A DNA stretch of 64,000 nt from Anolis sagrei (Eukaryota > Chordata > Lepidosauria > Squamata > Anolidae). Shown piece after piece: positions 1 through 11,339 of the stretch (within the stretch, counting starts at the first letter, position 1; each line of letters opens with the position of its first letter). Location: assembly GCF_037176765.1 (NCBI RefSeq), contig NC_090025.1:20086545-20150544 (forward strand). Reading direction: 5' to 3'. Position numbers and translations under genes: made by a program. The notes under the pieces are model-generated. The model was not told where the DNA came from and ran no database searches. It saw only the letters and a list, made by a program, of their open reading frames with translations.

Positions 1-294
1 GTGCAGTGTTTTTTCAGGTATGTAGGGATTGATATTCCCTTTTTTCTCCATACAGCACCCAATTCCTCCTAAATTAAAATATACCTCATTAAGTATGCAT
101 ACATACACACATGGTCCAAGTTAGCAGTTAGCAAGATCCAGTGCATTTTTTAAGTGAGATGGGTTAAAATGCAGTTACTTATCAAATAAAAAAAATGTTT
201 TACTTGTCTGAGAAAAAGCTAGGAACGTGCCAGCCCAGTCTAACCTCTGGATGCGATACATACCATGTAGATATATTTATATGTCTACCTAAGA

Positions 295-429
295 CAGTGG
301 TTCTCAACCTGGGGTCCCCAGATGTTTTTGGCCTACAACTCCCAGAAATCCCAGCCAGTTTACCAGCTGTTAGGGTTTCTGGGAGTTGAAGGCCAAAAAC
401 ATCTGGGGACCCCAGGTTGAGAACCACTG
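295..429. mobile_element. palindromic hAT-type MITE
   Basis: Both ends are CAGTGGTTCTCAACCTGGGG, inverted, and the arms nearly meet. It is flanked on both sides by the 8-bp direct repeat ACCTAAGA (287-294 and 430-437), as hAT elements leave. Sister array units have the same site without the element, so it inserted after the duplication. Confidence 0.9.
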
Positions 430-512
430 ACCTAAGATATCATATATCATACATATATGTATGATGCAATTACATACATATGATTTTATGCTTATTTAAT
501 ATTTGTTTTTAG

Positions 513-557
513 GATCTTGTTTCACCAACTGCACGTGATGACAGCAGTCTACAAGAG
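513..557 (+). CDS. acidic gene, repeat exon copy 1
   Basis: Encodes DLVSPTARDDSSLQE. Acceptor TTTTTAG and donor GTAAAA flank it. A hAT MITE sits about 85 bp upstream in the preceding intron. Confidence 0.6.
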
Positions 558-3500
558 GTAAAAAAAAAGATTTATTACTACATTCAAATGTATCATACGA
601 TGCTTGCAAGTTTCTGGTAGGCTTTGCTTTAATTCATTTGTCAATCACAGCCACAATCAATTGATGTAAGTCAACACATACGGAAATCCACCTGATATAA
701 TGGTTTTACTCTAGCTCAAAGGATTTTTTTTTAACTGAGGGCAATTTAAATGCAACTCATGTGATGTCGAATACATCTTCTTGCAAAATGGACATGTGCT
801 TGGAACAGAATACCTGTTGGAACAGAAAAGTTTTTATTTGTCTGAGAAAAAGAAAGCTGGGAATGTGCCAGTCTAACCTCTGGATGCGATACATACTATG
901 TAGATATATTTATATAACCACCTAAGAGATCATATATCATATACATATGTATGATGCAATTACATACATATGATTTTATGCTTATTTAATATTTGTTTTT
1001 AGAATCTTGTTGCACCAACTGCAAGTGATGACAGCAGTCTACAAGAGGTAAAATTTCTTCCTACATTCAGATGTATCATGCTATTTTTGCAAGTTTCTGG
1101 TAGGCTTTGCTTGAATTCATTTGTCAATCCCAGTCACAATCTATCAATGTAAGGTAACTCAACACATATGGTAATCTACCTGATACAGTAGTTTTACTCT
1201 AATTCAAATGATTTTTTTTACTCAGGGAAATTTAAATGCAACTCATGAAATGTTGAATACACCTTCTTGCAAAATGGCCAAAATAATTCACTGCCTGCGC
1301 TTGGAAAAGAATACCTATTGGAATAGAAAGGTTTTTACTTGTCTGAGGAAAAAGAATGCTGGGAATGTGTCAGTCTAATCTCTGGATGTGATAGTCCAAT
1401 GAGAGGCAGCCAGGTTAACAACTGGGGCGGCATACAGGGAGCATGCAACTCCCATGTTATGCCAGCTCCACTGGCTGACAGTTTGCTACTGGGCACAATT
1501 CAAAGTGCTGGCTTTGGCCTATAAAGCCCTAAACGGCCCCGGCCCAATTTACCTGTCCAAACGCATCTTCCCCTATGAATCATTGCAGAGATTAAGATCC
1601 TCCGAGGAGGCCCTGCTCTCTGTCCTGCCATTGTCACAGACACAACTGGTGGGGATGAGAGAGAGGGCCTTCTCGGTGATTGCCCACCAGCTATGGAATT
1701 CCCTTTCTGCTGAGATCAGATCGGCCCCCTCCCTCCTGTCCTTTAGAAGGATGATAAAAACTTGGCTAGGGGACCAAGCTTTCAGGACCGTGCAATAAAG
1801 CAGTGATACCTTACTAGGCCCATTAGATTAGATGCAGATGATCAAGACGGTTTTAAAGAGTGTTTTTTAATATTGAGACAAATGTTTTTAATGTTTATGT
1901 ATGCATATAATGAATTTTTGTTCCAACATTGAATGTTTGCCGTATATATGCTGTGCTCCGCCCTGAGTCCCCTTTGGGGTGGGAAGGGTGGAATATAAAT
2001 GTTTAAAATAAATAAATACATGCATGATTTGTTGATATAGTTATATGTCCAACTATGATATCATACATCATACACATATGTATGATACAAATACATACAT
2101 GTGATCTTTTATGCTTATTTAATATTTAATATTTATTTTTAGGATCTTATTTCACCAACTGCACGTGATGACAGCAGTCTAGAAGAGGTAAAATAAGATT
2201 TATTACTACATTCAAATGTATCATACTATTCTTACAAGTTTCTGTAGGCTTTGCTTTGTCAATCACGGCCACAATCAATCGATGTAAGGTAAGTCAACAC
2301 ATATGAAAATCCACCTGATACAATGGTTTTACTCTAGTTCAAAGGATTTTTCTTTAACTGAGGACAATTTAAATGCAACTCATATGATGTCAAATACATC
2401 TTCTTGCAAATTGGACATGTGCTTGGAACAGAAAACCTATTGGAACATAAAAGTTTTCTTGTCTGAGAAAATGAAAGCTGGGAATGTACCAGCCTAATCT
2501 CTGGATGTGATACATACTATCTGGATATATTTATATGTCCACCTATGGTATCAGATATCATACACATATATATGATACAATTACATACATATGATTTTAT
2601 GCTTATTTAATATTTGTTTTTAGGATCTTATTTCACCAACTGCACGTGATGACAGCAGTCCACAAGAGGTAAACAAAAGATTTATTACTACATTCAAATG
2701 TATCATAGTATTCTTGCAAGTTTCTGGTAGGCTTTGCTTGAATTCGTTGTTAATCCCAGACACAATCAATAAATGTATGGTAAGTCAACACATAGGGAAA
2801 TCCACCTATACAATGGTTTTACTCTAGTTCAAGGGATTTTTTTAATAGAGGGCAATTTAAACGCAACTTGTGTGATGCTGAATACATCTTCTTGCAAAAT
2901 GGCCAAAATAATTCACTGCCTGCGTTTGGAACAGAATACCTATTGGAACAGAAAAGTTTTTACTTATCTGAGAAAATGAAAGCTGGAAATGTGCCAGCCT
3001 AATCTTTGGATGTGATACATACTATCTGGATATATTTATATGTCCATCTATGGTATCAGATATCATACACATATGTATGATACAATTACATACATATGAT
3101 TTTATGCTTATTTAATATTTGTTTTTAGGATCTTATTCCACCAACTGCACGTGATGATAGCAGTCTAGAAGAGGTAAAAAAAATTATTACTACATTCAAA
3201 TGTATCATACTATTCTTGCAAGTTTCTGGTAGGTTTTGCTTTAACTCATTTGTCAATCCCAGCCACAATCAATTGATGTAAGGTAAGTCAACACATATGG
3301 AAATCCACCTGATACAATGGTTTTATTTTAGTCCAAAGGGATTTTTTTAACTGAGGGAAATTTAAAAGCAACTCATGTGATGTCGAATACATCTAGTTCC
3401 AAAATGGCCAAAATAATTCACTGCCTGCACTTGGAATAGAATACCTATTGGAACAGAAAAGTTTTACTTGTCTGAGAAAAAGAAAGCTGGGAATGTGCTA

Positions 3501-6500
3501 GTCTAATCTCTGGATGTGATCATAAAGCATGCACATATGTATGATACAATTACATACATGTGATTTTTATGCTTATTTAATATTTAATATTTGTGTTAGG
3601 ATCTTATTTCACCAACTGCACGTGATGACAGCAGTCCACAAGAGGTAAATAAAGGATTTATTACTACATTCAAATGTATCATACTATTCTTGCAAGTTTC
3701 TGTAGGCTTTGCTTGAATTCGTTTGTTAATCCCAGCCACAATCAATCGATGTAAGGTAAGTCAACACATATGGAAATCCACCTGATACAATGGTTTTACT
3801 CTAGTTCAAAGGATTTTTTAACTCAGAGCAATTTAAATGCAACTCATGTCAAATACATCTTCTTGCAAAATGGCCAAAATACTTCACTGCCTATGCTTGA
3901 AATAGAATACCTATTGTTACGGAAAAGTTTTTTAGTTGTCTGAGAAAAAGAAAGCTGGGAGCGTGCTAGTCCAGTCTAACCTCTGGATGTGATACATACC
4001 ATGTAGATATATTTATATGTCCACCTAAGATATCATATATCATACACATATGTATGATGCAATTACATACATATGATTTTATGCTTATTTAATATTCATT
4101 TTTAGGATCTTATTTCACCAATTGCAAGTGATGACAACAATCTACGAGAGGTAAAGAAAAAAGATTTCTTACTAAAGATTTCTCAGCCCCCGGGCTGAGA
4201 ACAGCGGTATATAAGTACAGTAAATAAATAAATACATTCAGATGTATCATACTATTCTTGCAAGTTTCTGGTAGGCTTTGCTTTAATTCATTTGTCAATC
4301 TCAGCCACAATCAATCCTTGTAAAGTAAGTCAGCACATATGGAAATCCACCTGATATAATGGTTTTACTTTAGTTCAAATGATTTTTTTACTGTGCGCAA
4401 TTTAAATGCAACTGATGTGATGTTGAATACATCTTCTCGCGAAATGGCCAAAATAATTCACTGCCTGTGCTTGGAACAGTGTTGTAATAACTGGAATTGT
4501 ATTCATATTAACTGTGGCTCAGCACTAGCAATAACATATAATAATATACCCCAATTGTTATTTTTCTGTTACTATTCATATAAATGTATTAGGAATCTTA
4601 TGCCTGGTTCTATAACCAGGCATAAGAGTCCTAATAAATTTACATGAATGGTAACAGAAAAATAACAATTGGGGCATATTAGACCTACTGTAAAACAGAA
4701 CATTGGGTGGCAGATATGCTGGGATGTAAAGATTCTTCCCTATTGAATCAAACATATGTAACAGAACTCGCATAGTAGAACTCACAGTGGCATCCTTTGA
4801 AATTCATAGGAAGTGGATTCCAGGTGGACATGATTATTTTATGGGATTTGCTGCCACCACCTGGCCATATGCATGGATGTCTTTAAAGGATGGACAGTTT
4901 GAGGAGAGATGGCTTTCTTAAGATGGATCTACACTGCCATATAATCCAGTTTCTGAATGCTGATTATCTGCATTGAACTGTATTGTATAAAATTACACTG
5001 CCATATAATCCAGTTCATTGCAGTTAATCTGCATTCTGAAACTGGATTATATGGCAGTGTAGGTTGTTTTATGGTCACAGGATCTTACCTTAGATAGCCA
5101 CAATTTGTTCTTATCTCCTGAAACATAGTGTCTTCTCTATTTATAATGAGCCCAAGAATCTAGGCAACTAAGGGGAAAGATTTTTGATTATGACCCCAAA
5201 AGGCTTATGAGATGTATTTGTTGTAGTTGTGAAGATGGAGTAAGAACTGGGAATATTGTCTCCATGGGCAAACTTTGGATTTCTGGAATTTTTTTGGTGG
5301 TTACAGGATACTGATCAAGAGATGTAGTCATTTAGCTTCATCTCATAAGCAAATACTTACCTAGGATGCATCTACACTGGAGAATCAATCCACTTTATCT
5401 GCCATGGATCAACATTATGAAATCATGGGAGTTGTAGTCTTACAAAGTTTCCAGCCTTTTCTGCCAAGGAATGCTGCTGCCTCACTAAATTACAACTGCC
5501 ATGCTCTCCAGCATTGAGCCATAGCAGTTAAAGTGATGACAAACTGCATCCATTCTATAGTGTGGATGCGCCCTTAACAATTCATTACACTGAGTTTACA
5601 AAATGGATCAGGAAGTTGTTTGAGTCAACTGAAACAATAAATATATTGCATTGTCGAAGACTTTCATGGCTGGAATCACTGGATTGCTGTGAGTTTTCCG
5701 GGCTGTATGGCCATGTTCCAGAAGCATTTGCCCACATCTATGGCAGGTATCTATGGCTTCTGGAACTTGGCCATACAGACCGGAAAACTCACAGCAACTC
5801 AATAAAAGTATTGTGTGCAAATGATTATCCTATAGAACTTTATTCTCTGAAAATACAGTATGCTCACACATTCATACTAATACTTGGTTTACCTTTGTTT
5901 CTAGGTATCATATGCTTCAGATGACAGTGAAAATGCCTTTGCACCTATGGTAAAAGCTATAGCATTCAATTTTTTGCATGTGTTAAACCTTTCAGTGTAT
6001 TTCAGTTACAGGATTGAATACATAATTATTTATGATACTTTATTTTTCTAGAGTGATCGGGCCTTTGATGATGGTTATGCAGGAAATGACCCAGAGGTAA
6101 GACTTCTTGCAGATATTAATACAGAGAATATATGTTCATATTACTAGATAGTTAACAAGATGTTCAAGGAATATAGATTCACATTACTGGATAGTTAACA
6201 AGGTGTTCTTGTTTGCAGTTGCAAGTAAGCTTTGGTTGCCATTAATGTCTGTTAAAAGTAGATTATATACCTACTGTAAATGCATCTAAAAAACAAAACT
6301 AGGGAAACGTTTGATAGAGAACATAATTTTATAGATAGCAACACATAGCCAGGTATGTATATGCATGTGTGATGCTAATTGTCACAATTAAGAGTCTTTT
6401 AATGTGATTCTTGCCTGGGCTATTTGATACTGTATATGAAAATTCGGTACCTCCCAATTTAGAGCACATTCAGACTGATTAAAATCCCAGATTTTGTTCC

Positions 6501-7927
6501 TGTTCTTTCTGATTTTATTTTGGAGATCCTTACACATTTTCTGAATATGTCCTGTTAGTTCCCAATACAATCAGAGACTTATCACAAAAATCAGAAAGGA
6601 CAGGAACAAAACCTCGGAGTTTCCTATCAGTTTGCATCTGCCATCATACTAGGACAATCATGAATGGATATGTTCTTCCTTCCACATAATAAATCTAGTA
6701 CAATTTATCCTAACAAATATTTATCAATTAGTTAAAATACAGAATGAGCCTTGTATTAATCTGCCCAGGTCTAAATTCTCTAAATTTTCCAGGTGGTTCT
6801 AAGGCATTGAGCCTCTCTGGGGGACATAGGAAATTCCTAGAAAGGATACCTCTATAGTTATTTTCTAGGTCTTCCATTATGACTTTAATATGATAACTTT
6901 CAGTGGAGTTTAAACTAGATTCTTTTCATGTTATCTGCCATTCTTCAATTGCATTGATGAATAGGAATAATACATTTCCCAATCCAACTGGGTAGGAGAG
7001 GGACTTTTTCAACAACATTGCAATGAGGGAACATATATCACATATGTGTTAAACTTAAGTCCGGTGGGCTGAATTTGACTCTTCATGACTTTTTTATGTG
7101 GCTGTCCAGATGCAGAATTACAATAACTGCATTTTTCATCATTAAACATTATGACTAGAGCTGATGGGAGTTGTGATACAGTAACAACTGGAAGGCTGCT
7201 GTTTGTTGTATTTAGTCAGGATGGAAGGGTTTGAACATGATCTTTGGCATTAAAATATCCTTTAATCTTTCCCCAACCTCAGAACAACAAGTGTTGTTGG
7301 GTAGCAATTCTCATTATCCCTAGGCCACAAGGCAGATAATCAAAAGTGATGGGAGTTGTCATTCAATATCATCTGGGGAACCAAACTGGATAAAAACAAA
7401 AGAGCACTGACCACTCTGTCAAAAAATAATAGTTGGCTCTCCATAGCCACTAATTGTTCATCCATGGATTCAATGGCCCTTTGAAGGCAACAATGAGGCT
7501 GATGGGTCCCTTGATGAAAAATACATCTGACATTCTCGTATCACACCTAAAGGGAACGGGGTGTTTTTGGAGGGTGCAGGTTGTAGCCCAGTATCTCTCA
7601 GAATTTGCTGCCCAAGATAACAGGCAAACTGCTAGTTGGTAGGGCTGGTCCTACAATGGTCCCTTGTTCCCTCAAAAGACTCTGTCCTTTCTCTCTTATT
7701 GCCACCTGTGCTTGGAAATCCCTTCAGGAACATCAGTGTAAGGTAATTTCTCATCTCCTTACTCTCTCAGTTCTATCAAATTCCCCTCTCAGGACTCACC
7801 AGCTAATATAATATGATGTCTTTTTAACAAACAGGCTGATGCTGATTCTGAATTTGCTGATGACAGCCTTGAAAATGTCCTGGCTAGTGTGGATATAGAA
7901 AATGAACCTCTAACTCCAATAGCTTAA
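513..7927 (+). CDS. 3' part of an acidic small-exon secreted-type gene, SIBLING/SCPP-like
   Basis: Ten exons are visible: 513-557, 1003-1047, 2143-2187, 2624-2668, 3129-3173, 3600-3644, 4106-4150, 5905-5949, 6052-6096 and 7835-7927. All introns have AG/GT borders and all lie between codons (phase 0); the first nine exons are exactly 45 nt. The product is rich in Asp, Ser and Glu, and the last exon ends in TAA. Exclusively phase-0 introns, tiny exons and acidity are hallmarks of the SIBLING/SCPP mineral-matrix family. The locus sits directly upstream of PKD2, where SPP1 lies in mammals. No RGD and no sequence I know from SPP1, MEPE, IBSP or DMP1 is seen, and SPP1 ends in a large exon, so I give no symbol. 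The 5' end and signal peptide would be left of the window. A lineage-specific SCPP gene is the main alternative. Confidence 0.6.
1003..1047 (+). CDS. acidic gene, repeat exon copy 2
   Basis: Encodes NLVAPTASDDSSLQE. The following intron is lengthened by an L2 insertion. Confidence 0.6.
1408..2024 (+). mobile_element. L2-clade LINE 3' fragment
   Basis: The open frame 1454-1798 reads the C-terminal end typical of L2 reverse transcriptase, including AYKALNG, LRSSEEALL and HQLWNSL. A 3' UTR with GTCCCCTTTGGGG and an AATAAATAAATA tail follow. It is inserted in the second unit of the exon array. Confidence 0.85.
2143..2187 (+). CDS. acidic gene, repeat exon copy 3
   Basis: Encodes DLISPTARDDSSLEE. 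The S-L-E triplet fits the S-x-E motif used by the secretory kinase FAM20C. Confidence 0.6.
2624..2668 (+). CDS. acidic gene, repeat exon copy 4
   Basis: Encodes DLISPTARDDSSPQE, identical in protein to copy 6. Confidence 0.6.
3129..3173 (+). CDS. acidic gene, repeat exon copy 5
   Basis: Encodes DLIPPTARDDSSLEE, which also carries an S-x-E motif. Confidence 0.6.
3600..3644 (+). CDS. acidic gene, repeat exon copy 6
   Basis: Encodes DLISPTARDDSSPQE. Its acceptor tract (TTGTGTTAG) is weaker than those of its sister copies. Confidence 0.55.
4106..4150 (+). CDS. acidic gene, repeat exon copy 7
   Basis: Encodes DLISPIASDDNNLRE, the most diverged copy; the DDSS core has become DDNN. The donor is GTAAAG. 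Confidence 0.55.
4181..4237 (+). mobile_element. short L2-like or SINE 3' tail
   Basis: Sequence reading GGTATATAAGTACAGTAAATAAATAAATA interrupts the intron of the last array unit. Only the tail is left. Confidence 0.5.
4542..4681. mobile_element. fold-back MITE
   Basis: Two inverted arms of about 65 bp face each other around a loop of about 7 bp. The ends read TAATAT(A/G)CCCCAATTG and its reverse complement. No known family recognised. Confidence 0.75.
4929..5062. mobile_element. inverted-repeat MITE
   Basis: It begins CTACACTGCCATATAATCC and ends with the reverse complement. The arms bracket a short inner repeat of the same motif. Confidence 0.7.
5364..5575. mobile_element. MITE of the GGTGCATCTACACT family
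   Basis: Left end GGATGCATCTACACTG, right end CAGTGTAGATGC-like (here TAGTGTGGATGCGCCC). The inner part has ATGGGAGTTGTAGT and a GAGCCATAGCAGTTAAAGTG motif. Related copies lie at about 43127, 45405, 46345-47020 and 49850-50775. Confidence 0.65.
5642..5799. mobile_element. palindromic Penelope-like element tail
   Basis: It begins with a version of TTGTCGAAGACTTTCATGG, reaches a GGCTGTATGGCCATGTTCC segment, then runs back in inverted form. CAATAAA stands on both sides (5635-5641 and 5800-5806) as a probable 7-bp target duplication. Confidence 0.6.
5905..5949 (+). CDS. acidic gene, single 45-nt exon outside the array
   Basis: Encodes VSYASDDSENAFAPM between TTTCTAG and GTAAAA. Its length and S-D-D-S core match the array exons, so it may be an older duplicate. 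Confidence 0.55.
6052..6096 (+). CDS. acidic gene, second single 45-nt exon
   Basis: Encodes SDRAFDDGYAGNDPE between TTTCTAG and GTAAGA. Again 45 nt and phase 0; the intron before it is only 102 bp. Confidence 0.55.
6097..7834 (+). other. last intron of the acidic gene; no further element recognised
   Basis: This 1.7 kb intron shows a weak inverted pairing near 6470-6620 (two AGGAACAAAA-type motifs) and short old-repeat traces. Nothing could be assigned. Confidence 0.4.
7835..7927 (+). CDS. acidic gene, last coding exon
   Basis: Encodes 30 residues, beginning ADADSEFADDSLEN and ending ENEPLTPIA, then TAA. Acceptor is AACAAACAG. S-L-E is again present. A 3' UTR with two AATAAA signals follows. 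Confidence 0.6.
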   Translation, partial: ADADSEFADDSLENVLASVDIENEPLTPIA

Positions 7928-8377
7928 TCGGAAGCTTGTGATCAATAATCCCATTGGGGGTTTTTTTTACACTGCCTGCCACTGATAATAAAAATTCTGT
8001 TTCCAAATAAAGGATGTTTCCAGATAAATTTTGGGTACAAATCACTTCTATTCTTTTTCTGAGCCAAAGAGGCAGGCAATATGGTTTTGTATCAATATTT
8101 ATTCTCTGCTTTATGCAAGAATGATTTTAATTTCAACTTTATTTAAAAAATACCATATAACAGGCCTGTTAAGCAAATTAGAGCCTATGGTATCCACTCT
8201 CCTTTCTGCTGTATTAATGTAATCTTTTTTGCTACATATTTGATTTCTGAGCAATATTAATTATGAAGTGGTAAAAAGAGAAGCACATCTCTGTTTATTT
8301 GTGGACTGAGCACTATTTCTCTGTGCTGTAATTAAACCATTTTAGTACTGCAAATAAAATCTGTAATGTAGAAAGAT
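7928..8377 (+). terminator. 3' UTR and poly(A) signals of the acidic gene
   Basis: AATAAA occurs at 8006-8011 and 8353-8358. The second is followed within 20 nt by a GTGTGTGTGT tract, the usual downstream element, so the main cleavage site is likely near 8375. Confidence 0.6.
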
Positions 8378-8639
8378 GTGTGTGTGTGCTTGATTGCCTG
8401 CCTGAGCTGCAGCTAAATATCCATGAATCCCAAAACCTGGAATGCTTCCTAAAGAAAGTCCAGTTACCTACACCTGACGTTTTTAGAAATATAGGTTAAA
8501 TAGTCGTTGTTTGTAGAATACAATACTATCTCCAGTCACTAGGTGGGCAACTTTCCTAATCACTACATAGATTTGCAATCAATACAGTTTAACATTAATG
8601 GATAAGAAAGAAGTTAAAGCATTGTCTATTCCCCACAAA

Positions 8640-8859
8640 GCCAACCTCTGTACATGGCATTCATGGACCTTGCAAAGGCTTTCAACATAGTGAATCTCAG
8701 TGCTCTCTGGACCATCCTCCAAAAATTCGGCTGCCCTGACAAATTTGTTAACATCTTGCAGCTCCTCCATAGTGACATGATGGCAACAGGCTCCCAAAGT
8801 GACCCATTTAAGGTGGAATCAGGTGTCAAACAGGGATGTGTTATTGCCCCAACCATACC
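8640..8859 (+). mobile_element. LINE fragment, family A, 5' half of a split copy
   Basis: The frame reads MDLAKAFNIVNLSALWTIL and later SGVKQGCVIAPT, which are reverse transcriptase motifs of a LINE family distinct from L2. It stops abruptly where an L2 element enters and resumes at 10463. Confidence 0.75.
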
Positions 8860-10462
8860 AACTACCTAGATCAGTCACAGTCTGGTTTCAGGCCTGGTCA
8901 TGGCACCGAGACAGCCTTGGTCGCCTTGGTGGATGACCTCCGCAGAGAACTGGACAGGGGGAGTGTGACCCTGCTGGTTCTCTTGGACATCTCAGCGGCT
9001 TTCGATACCATCGATCATGGTATCCTTCTGGGTCGTCTCTCCGGGATGGGCCTTGGGGGCACGGTTCTGTCGTGGCTCCAGTCCTTCCTGGAGGGACGAA
9101 CTCAGATGGTGAAGCTGGGAGACGCCTGCTCTGACCCCTGGCCTTTGACCTGTGGGGTCCCGCAAGGCTCCATTCTGTCGCCCATGCTTTTCAACATCTA
9201 CATGAAACCGCTGGGAGAGGTCATCCGGAGTTTTGGAGTTGGGTGCCATCTCTACGCGGATGACACACAACTCTACTACTCTTTTCCACCTAACTCCAAG
9301 GAGGCTTCTCAGGTGCTAGACGAGTGCCTGGCCGCTGTGTCGATCTGGATGAGGAAGAACAAGCTGAAGATCAATCCCGATAAGACAGAGGTCCTCCTGG
9401 TCGATCGCAAACCAGATCGGGGTATAGGGTGGTCACCTGTGTTGGACGGGGTTACACTCCCCCTGAAGCCACAGGTCCGCAGTTTGGGCGTCCTCTTGGA
9501 TTCTTCGCTTACACTTGAGGCTCAGGTGTCGGCAGTATCCGGGAGGGCCTTTGCGCAACTGAGACTTGTGCGCCAACTGCGACCATACCTCGTGAAGGCT
9601 GATCTGACTGGGGTGGCCCATGCCTTGGTCACCTCTAGAATGGATTACTGCAATGCGCTCTACGTGGGGCTGCCCTTGAAGACGGCTCGGAAACTTCAAT
9701 TGGTCCAGCGGGCAGCAGCCAGGATACTAACCGGAGCTCATTATCAAGAGAGGTCTACCCCTCTGTTTAAGGAGCTCCATTGGCTGCCATTTGTTTTCCG
9801 AGCCCAATTCAAGGTGCAGGTGCTCACCTACAAAGCCCTAAACGGTTTGGGACCACCCTACCTGCGTGACCGCATCACTATCTACGAACCCACGCGCTCG
9901 TTACGGTCATCTGGAGAGGCCCTGCTCGTGATCCCATCCACGTCGCAAGCGCGCTTGGTGGGGACACGTGACAGGGCCTTTTCTGTGGCGGCCCCCCGAC
10001 TTTGGAACGCCCTCCCAAAAGATCTCAGACAGGCCCCCACTCTAGCCGTTTTCAGAAGGAACTTAAAAACTTGGCTGTTCCGTTGTGCCTTCCCAGACTA
10101 GGAATCCCCACCCCAAGTCCTAGTAGCACCTTAGCATAACAAATTGTCGCTGCACATTGCACTTTTAACCCTACGTGCCTCCTGCCATTCAGCACTTTTA
10201 ACCCTTGTACCCCAGTGCGCCGGCCGAACCAGTTTTTAATAATGTCCTGATGTACTGCCATTGTTGTTATTTTGCTTATTGTTTGATTTGTTTAGTATTG
10301 CGGTGTTATGTTATTTTGCTTATTGTTTGAGTTGCCTTGTTGTTGTGATGTTATATTCTCTATTGTATTGTGTTTTGAGGCTTCGGCCTGTGTAAGCCGC
10401 ATCGAGTCCTCCGGGAGATGCTAGCGGGGTACAAATAAAGTTAATAATAATAATAATAATAA
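8860..10462 (+). mobile_element. 5'-truncated L2-clade LINE with an open reverse transcriptase frame
   Basis: About 410 codons are open from TNYLDQSQSGFRPGHGTETA to the stop at 10101. The frame carries LLDISAAFDTIDHGILL, CGVPQGSILSPMLFNIYM, the catalytic YADD box (YADDTQLYYSF) and the L2-type C-terminus (APRLWNALPKDLR). A 3' UTR of about 330 bp and an (AAT)n tail follow. No stop or frameshift was seen in the remaining frame, so this copy is much younger than the others here. The endonuclease and first ORF are missing. It is inserted into the family A LINE on either side. Confidence 0.9.
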
Positions 10463-10705
10463 TATTCTCCATCTTTATCGCTATGATATTGCACCTTGTT
10501 GATGGGAAGCTTTCCACCGGCATGGAAATCAATCATCTATTGGACAGATGGCAAGCTATTTAACCTCAGCAGACTGAAAGCCAAAAACAAGATCACATCT
10601 GTTATACAACTCGAATATGCTGATGATAATGTAGTCTGTGCACATTCAGAAGTCCTATAAGCCACTCTAAATGCCTTAGCAGAAGCGTACAAAAAGCTGT
10701 TGGTC
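10463..10705 (+). mobile_element. LINE family A, 3' half of the split copy
   Basis: Continues the frame broken at 8859: FSIFIAMILHLVDGK, then NLSRLKAKNK and a decayed YADD box (EYADDNVVCAHSE). Confidence 0.7.
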
Positions 10706-11113
10706 ATGGGGGTCATGTGTGTGAAGTTTGGGCCAATTTTATTGTTGGTGGGATTCAGAAGACTCTTTGATAGTTGGTGAACTATAAATCCCAGCAACTA
10801 CAACTCCCAAATATCAAGGTCTATTTCTCCCAAACTCCATCTGTGTTCATATTTGGGCATATGGAGTATTCATGCCAAGTTTGGTCTAGATCTTTCTTTG
10901 TTTGAGTCCACAGTGTTCTCTGGGCGTAGTTGAACTACAACTCCCAAACTCAAGGTCAATGGCCATCAAACTCTTCTAGTGTTTTATCTTTTGGTCACAG
11001 GAGTCCTGTGTGCCAAGTCTGGTTCAATTCCATCATTGGTAGAGTTCAGAATGCTCTTTGATTGTAAGTTAACTATAAATCCCAGCAACTACAACTCCCA
11101 AATGACAAATTCA
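10706..11113 (-). mobile_element. inner fragment of a hAT element of the type at 24446-25445
   Basis: Reverse copies of the motifs GGGAGTTGTAGTTGCTGGGA and CCAAACTTGGCACACAGGAC occur twice. The terminal repeats are absent. Confidence 0.65.
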
Positions 11114-11339
11114 TATATATATAAAGTATATTTAGGGCATACCGATGGTCACTGGGAAAATAGCCAGACACAAATAGTTTTCCCTTAATCTTCCCTTTTT
11201 TTTCTGAGCCAGTTGGAGCTTATAGCGTCTCTTCTGATGGAGAAGTTCTTATGCTGCTATTGCTGAATTATTAGACTGAAAAGCCTGGTAGGTGGAAGCA
11301 AGTGTGTGTGTTTTGTTGGTTTTTTTTTTTTTGTTTTGT

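Larger units (their letters stand above)
195..4480 (+). repeat. tandem array of about seven exon-plus-intron units, roughly 480-500 bp each
   Basis: Each unit carries a 45-nt exon near its middle. Exon starts are spaced 490, 1140, 481, 505, 471 and 506 bp; the 1140 bp interval holds an L2 insertion. Intron sequence is also conserved between units: an upstream tract with TACATACATATGATTTTATG, and a downstream tract with GTCAACACATATGGAAATCC. The units therefore arose by genomic tandem duplication. The first unit is incomplete on the left, and the array ends near 4480. Confidence 0.85.

Noticed and set aside
195-4480. CRISPR-like or satellite array
   Set aside because: The unit is about 500 bp and contains a spliced coding exon; spacing and composition do not fit CRISPR.
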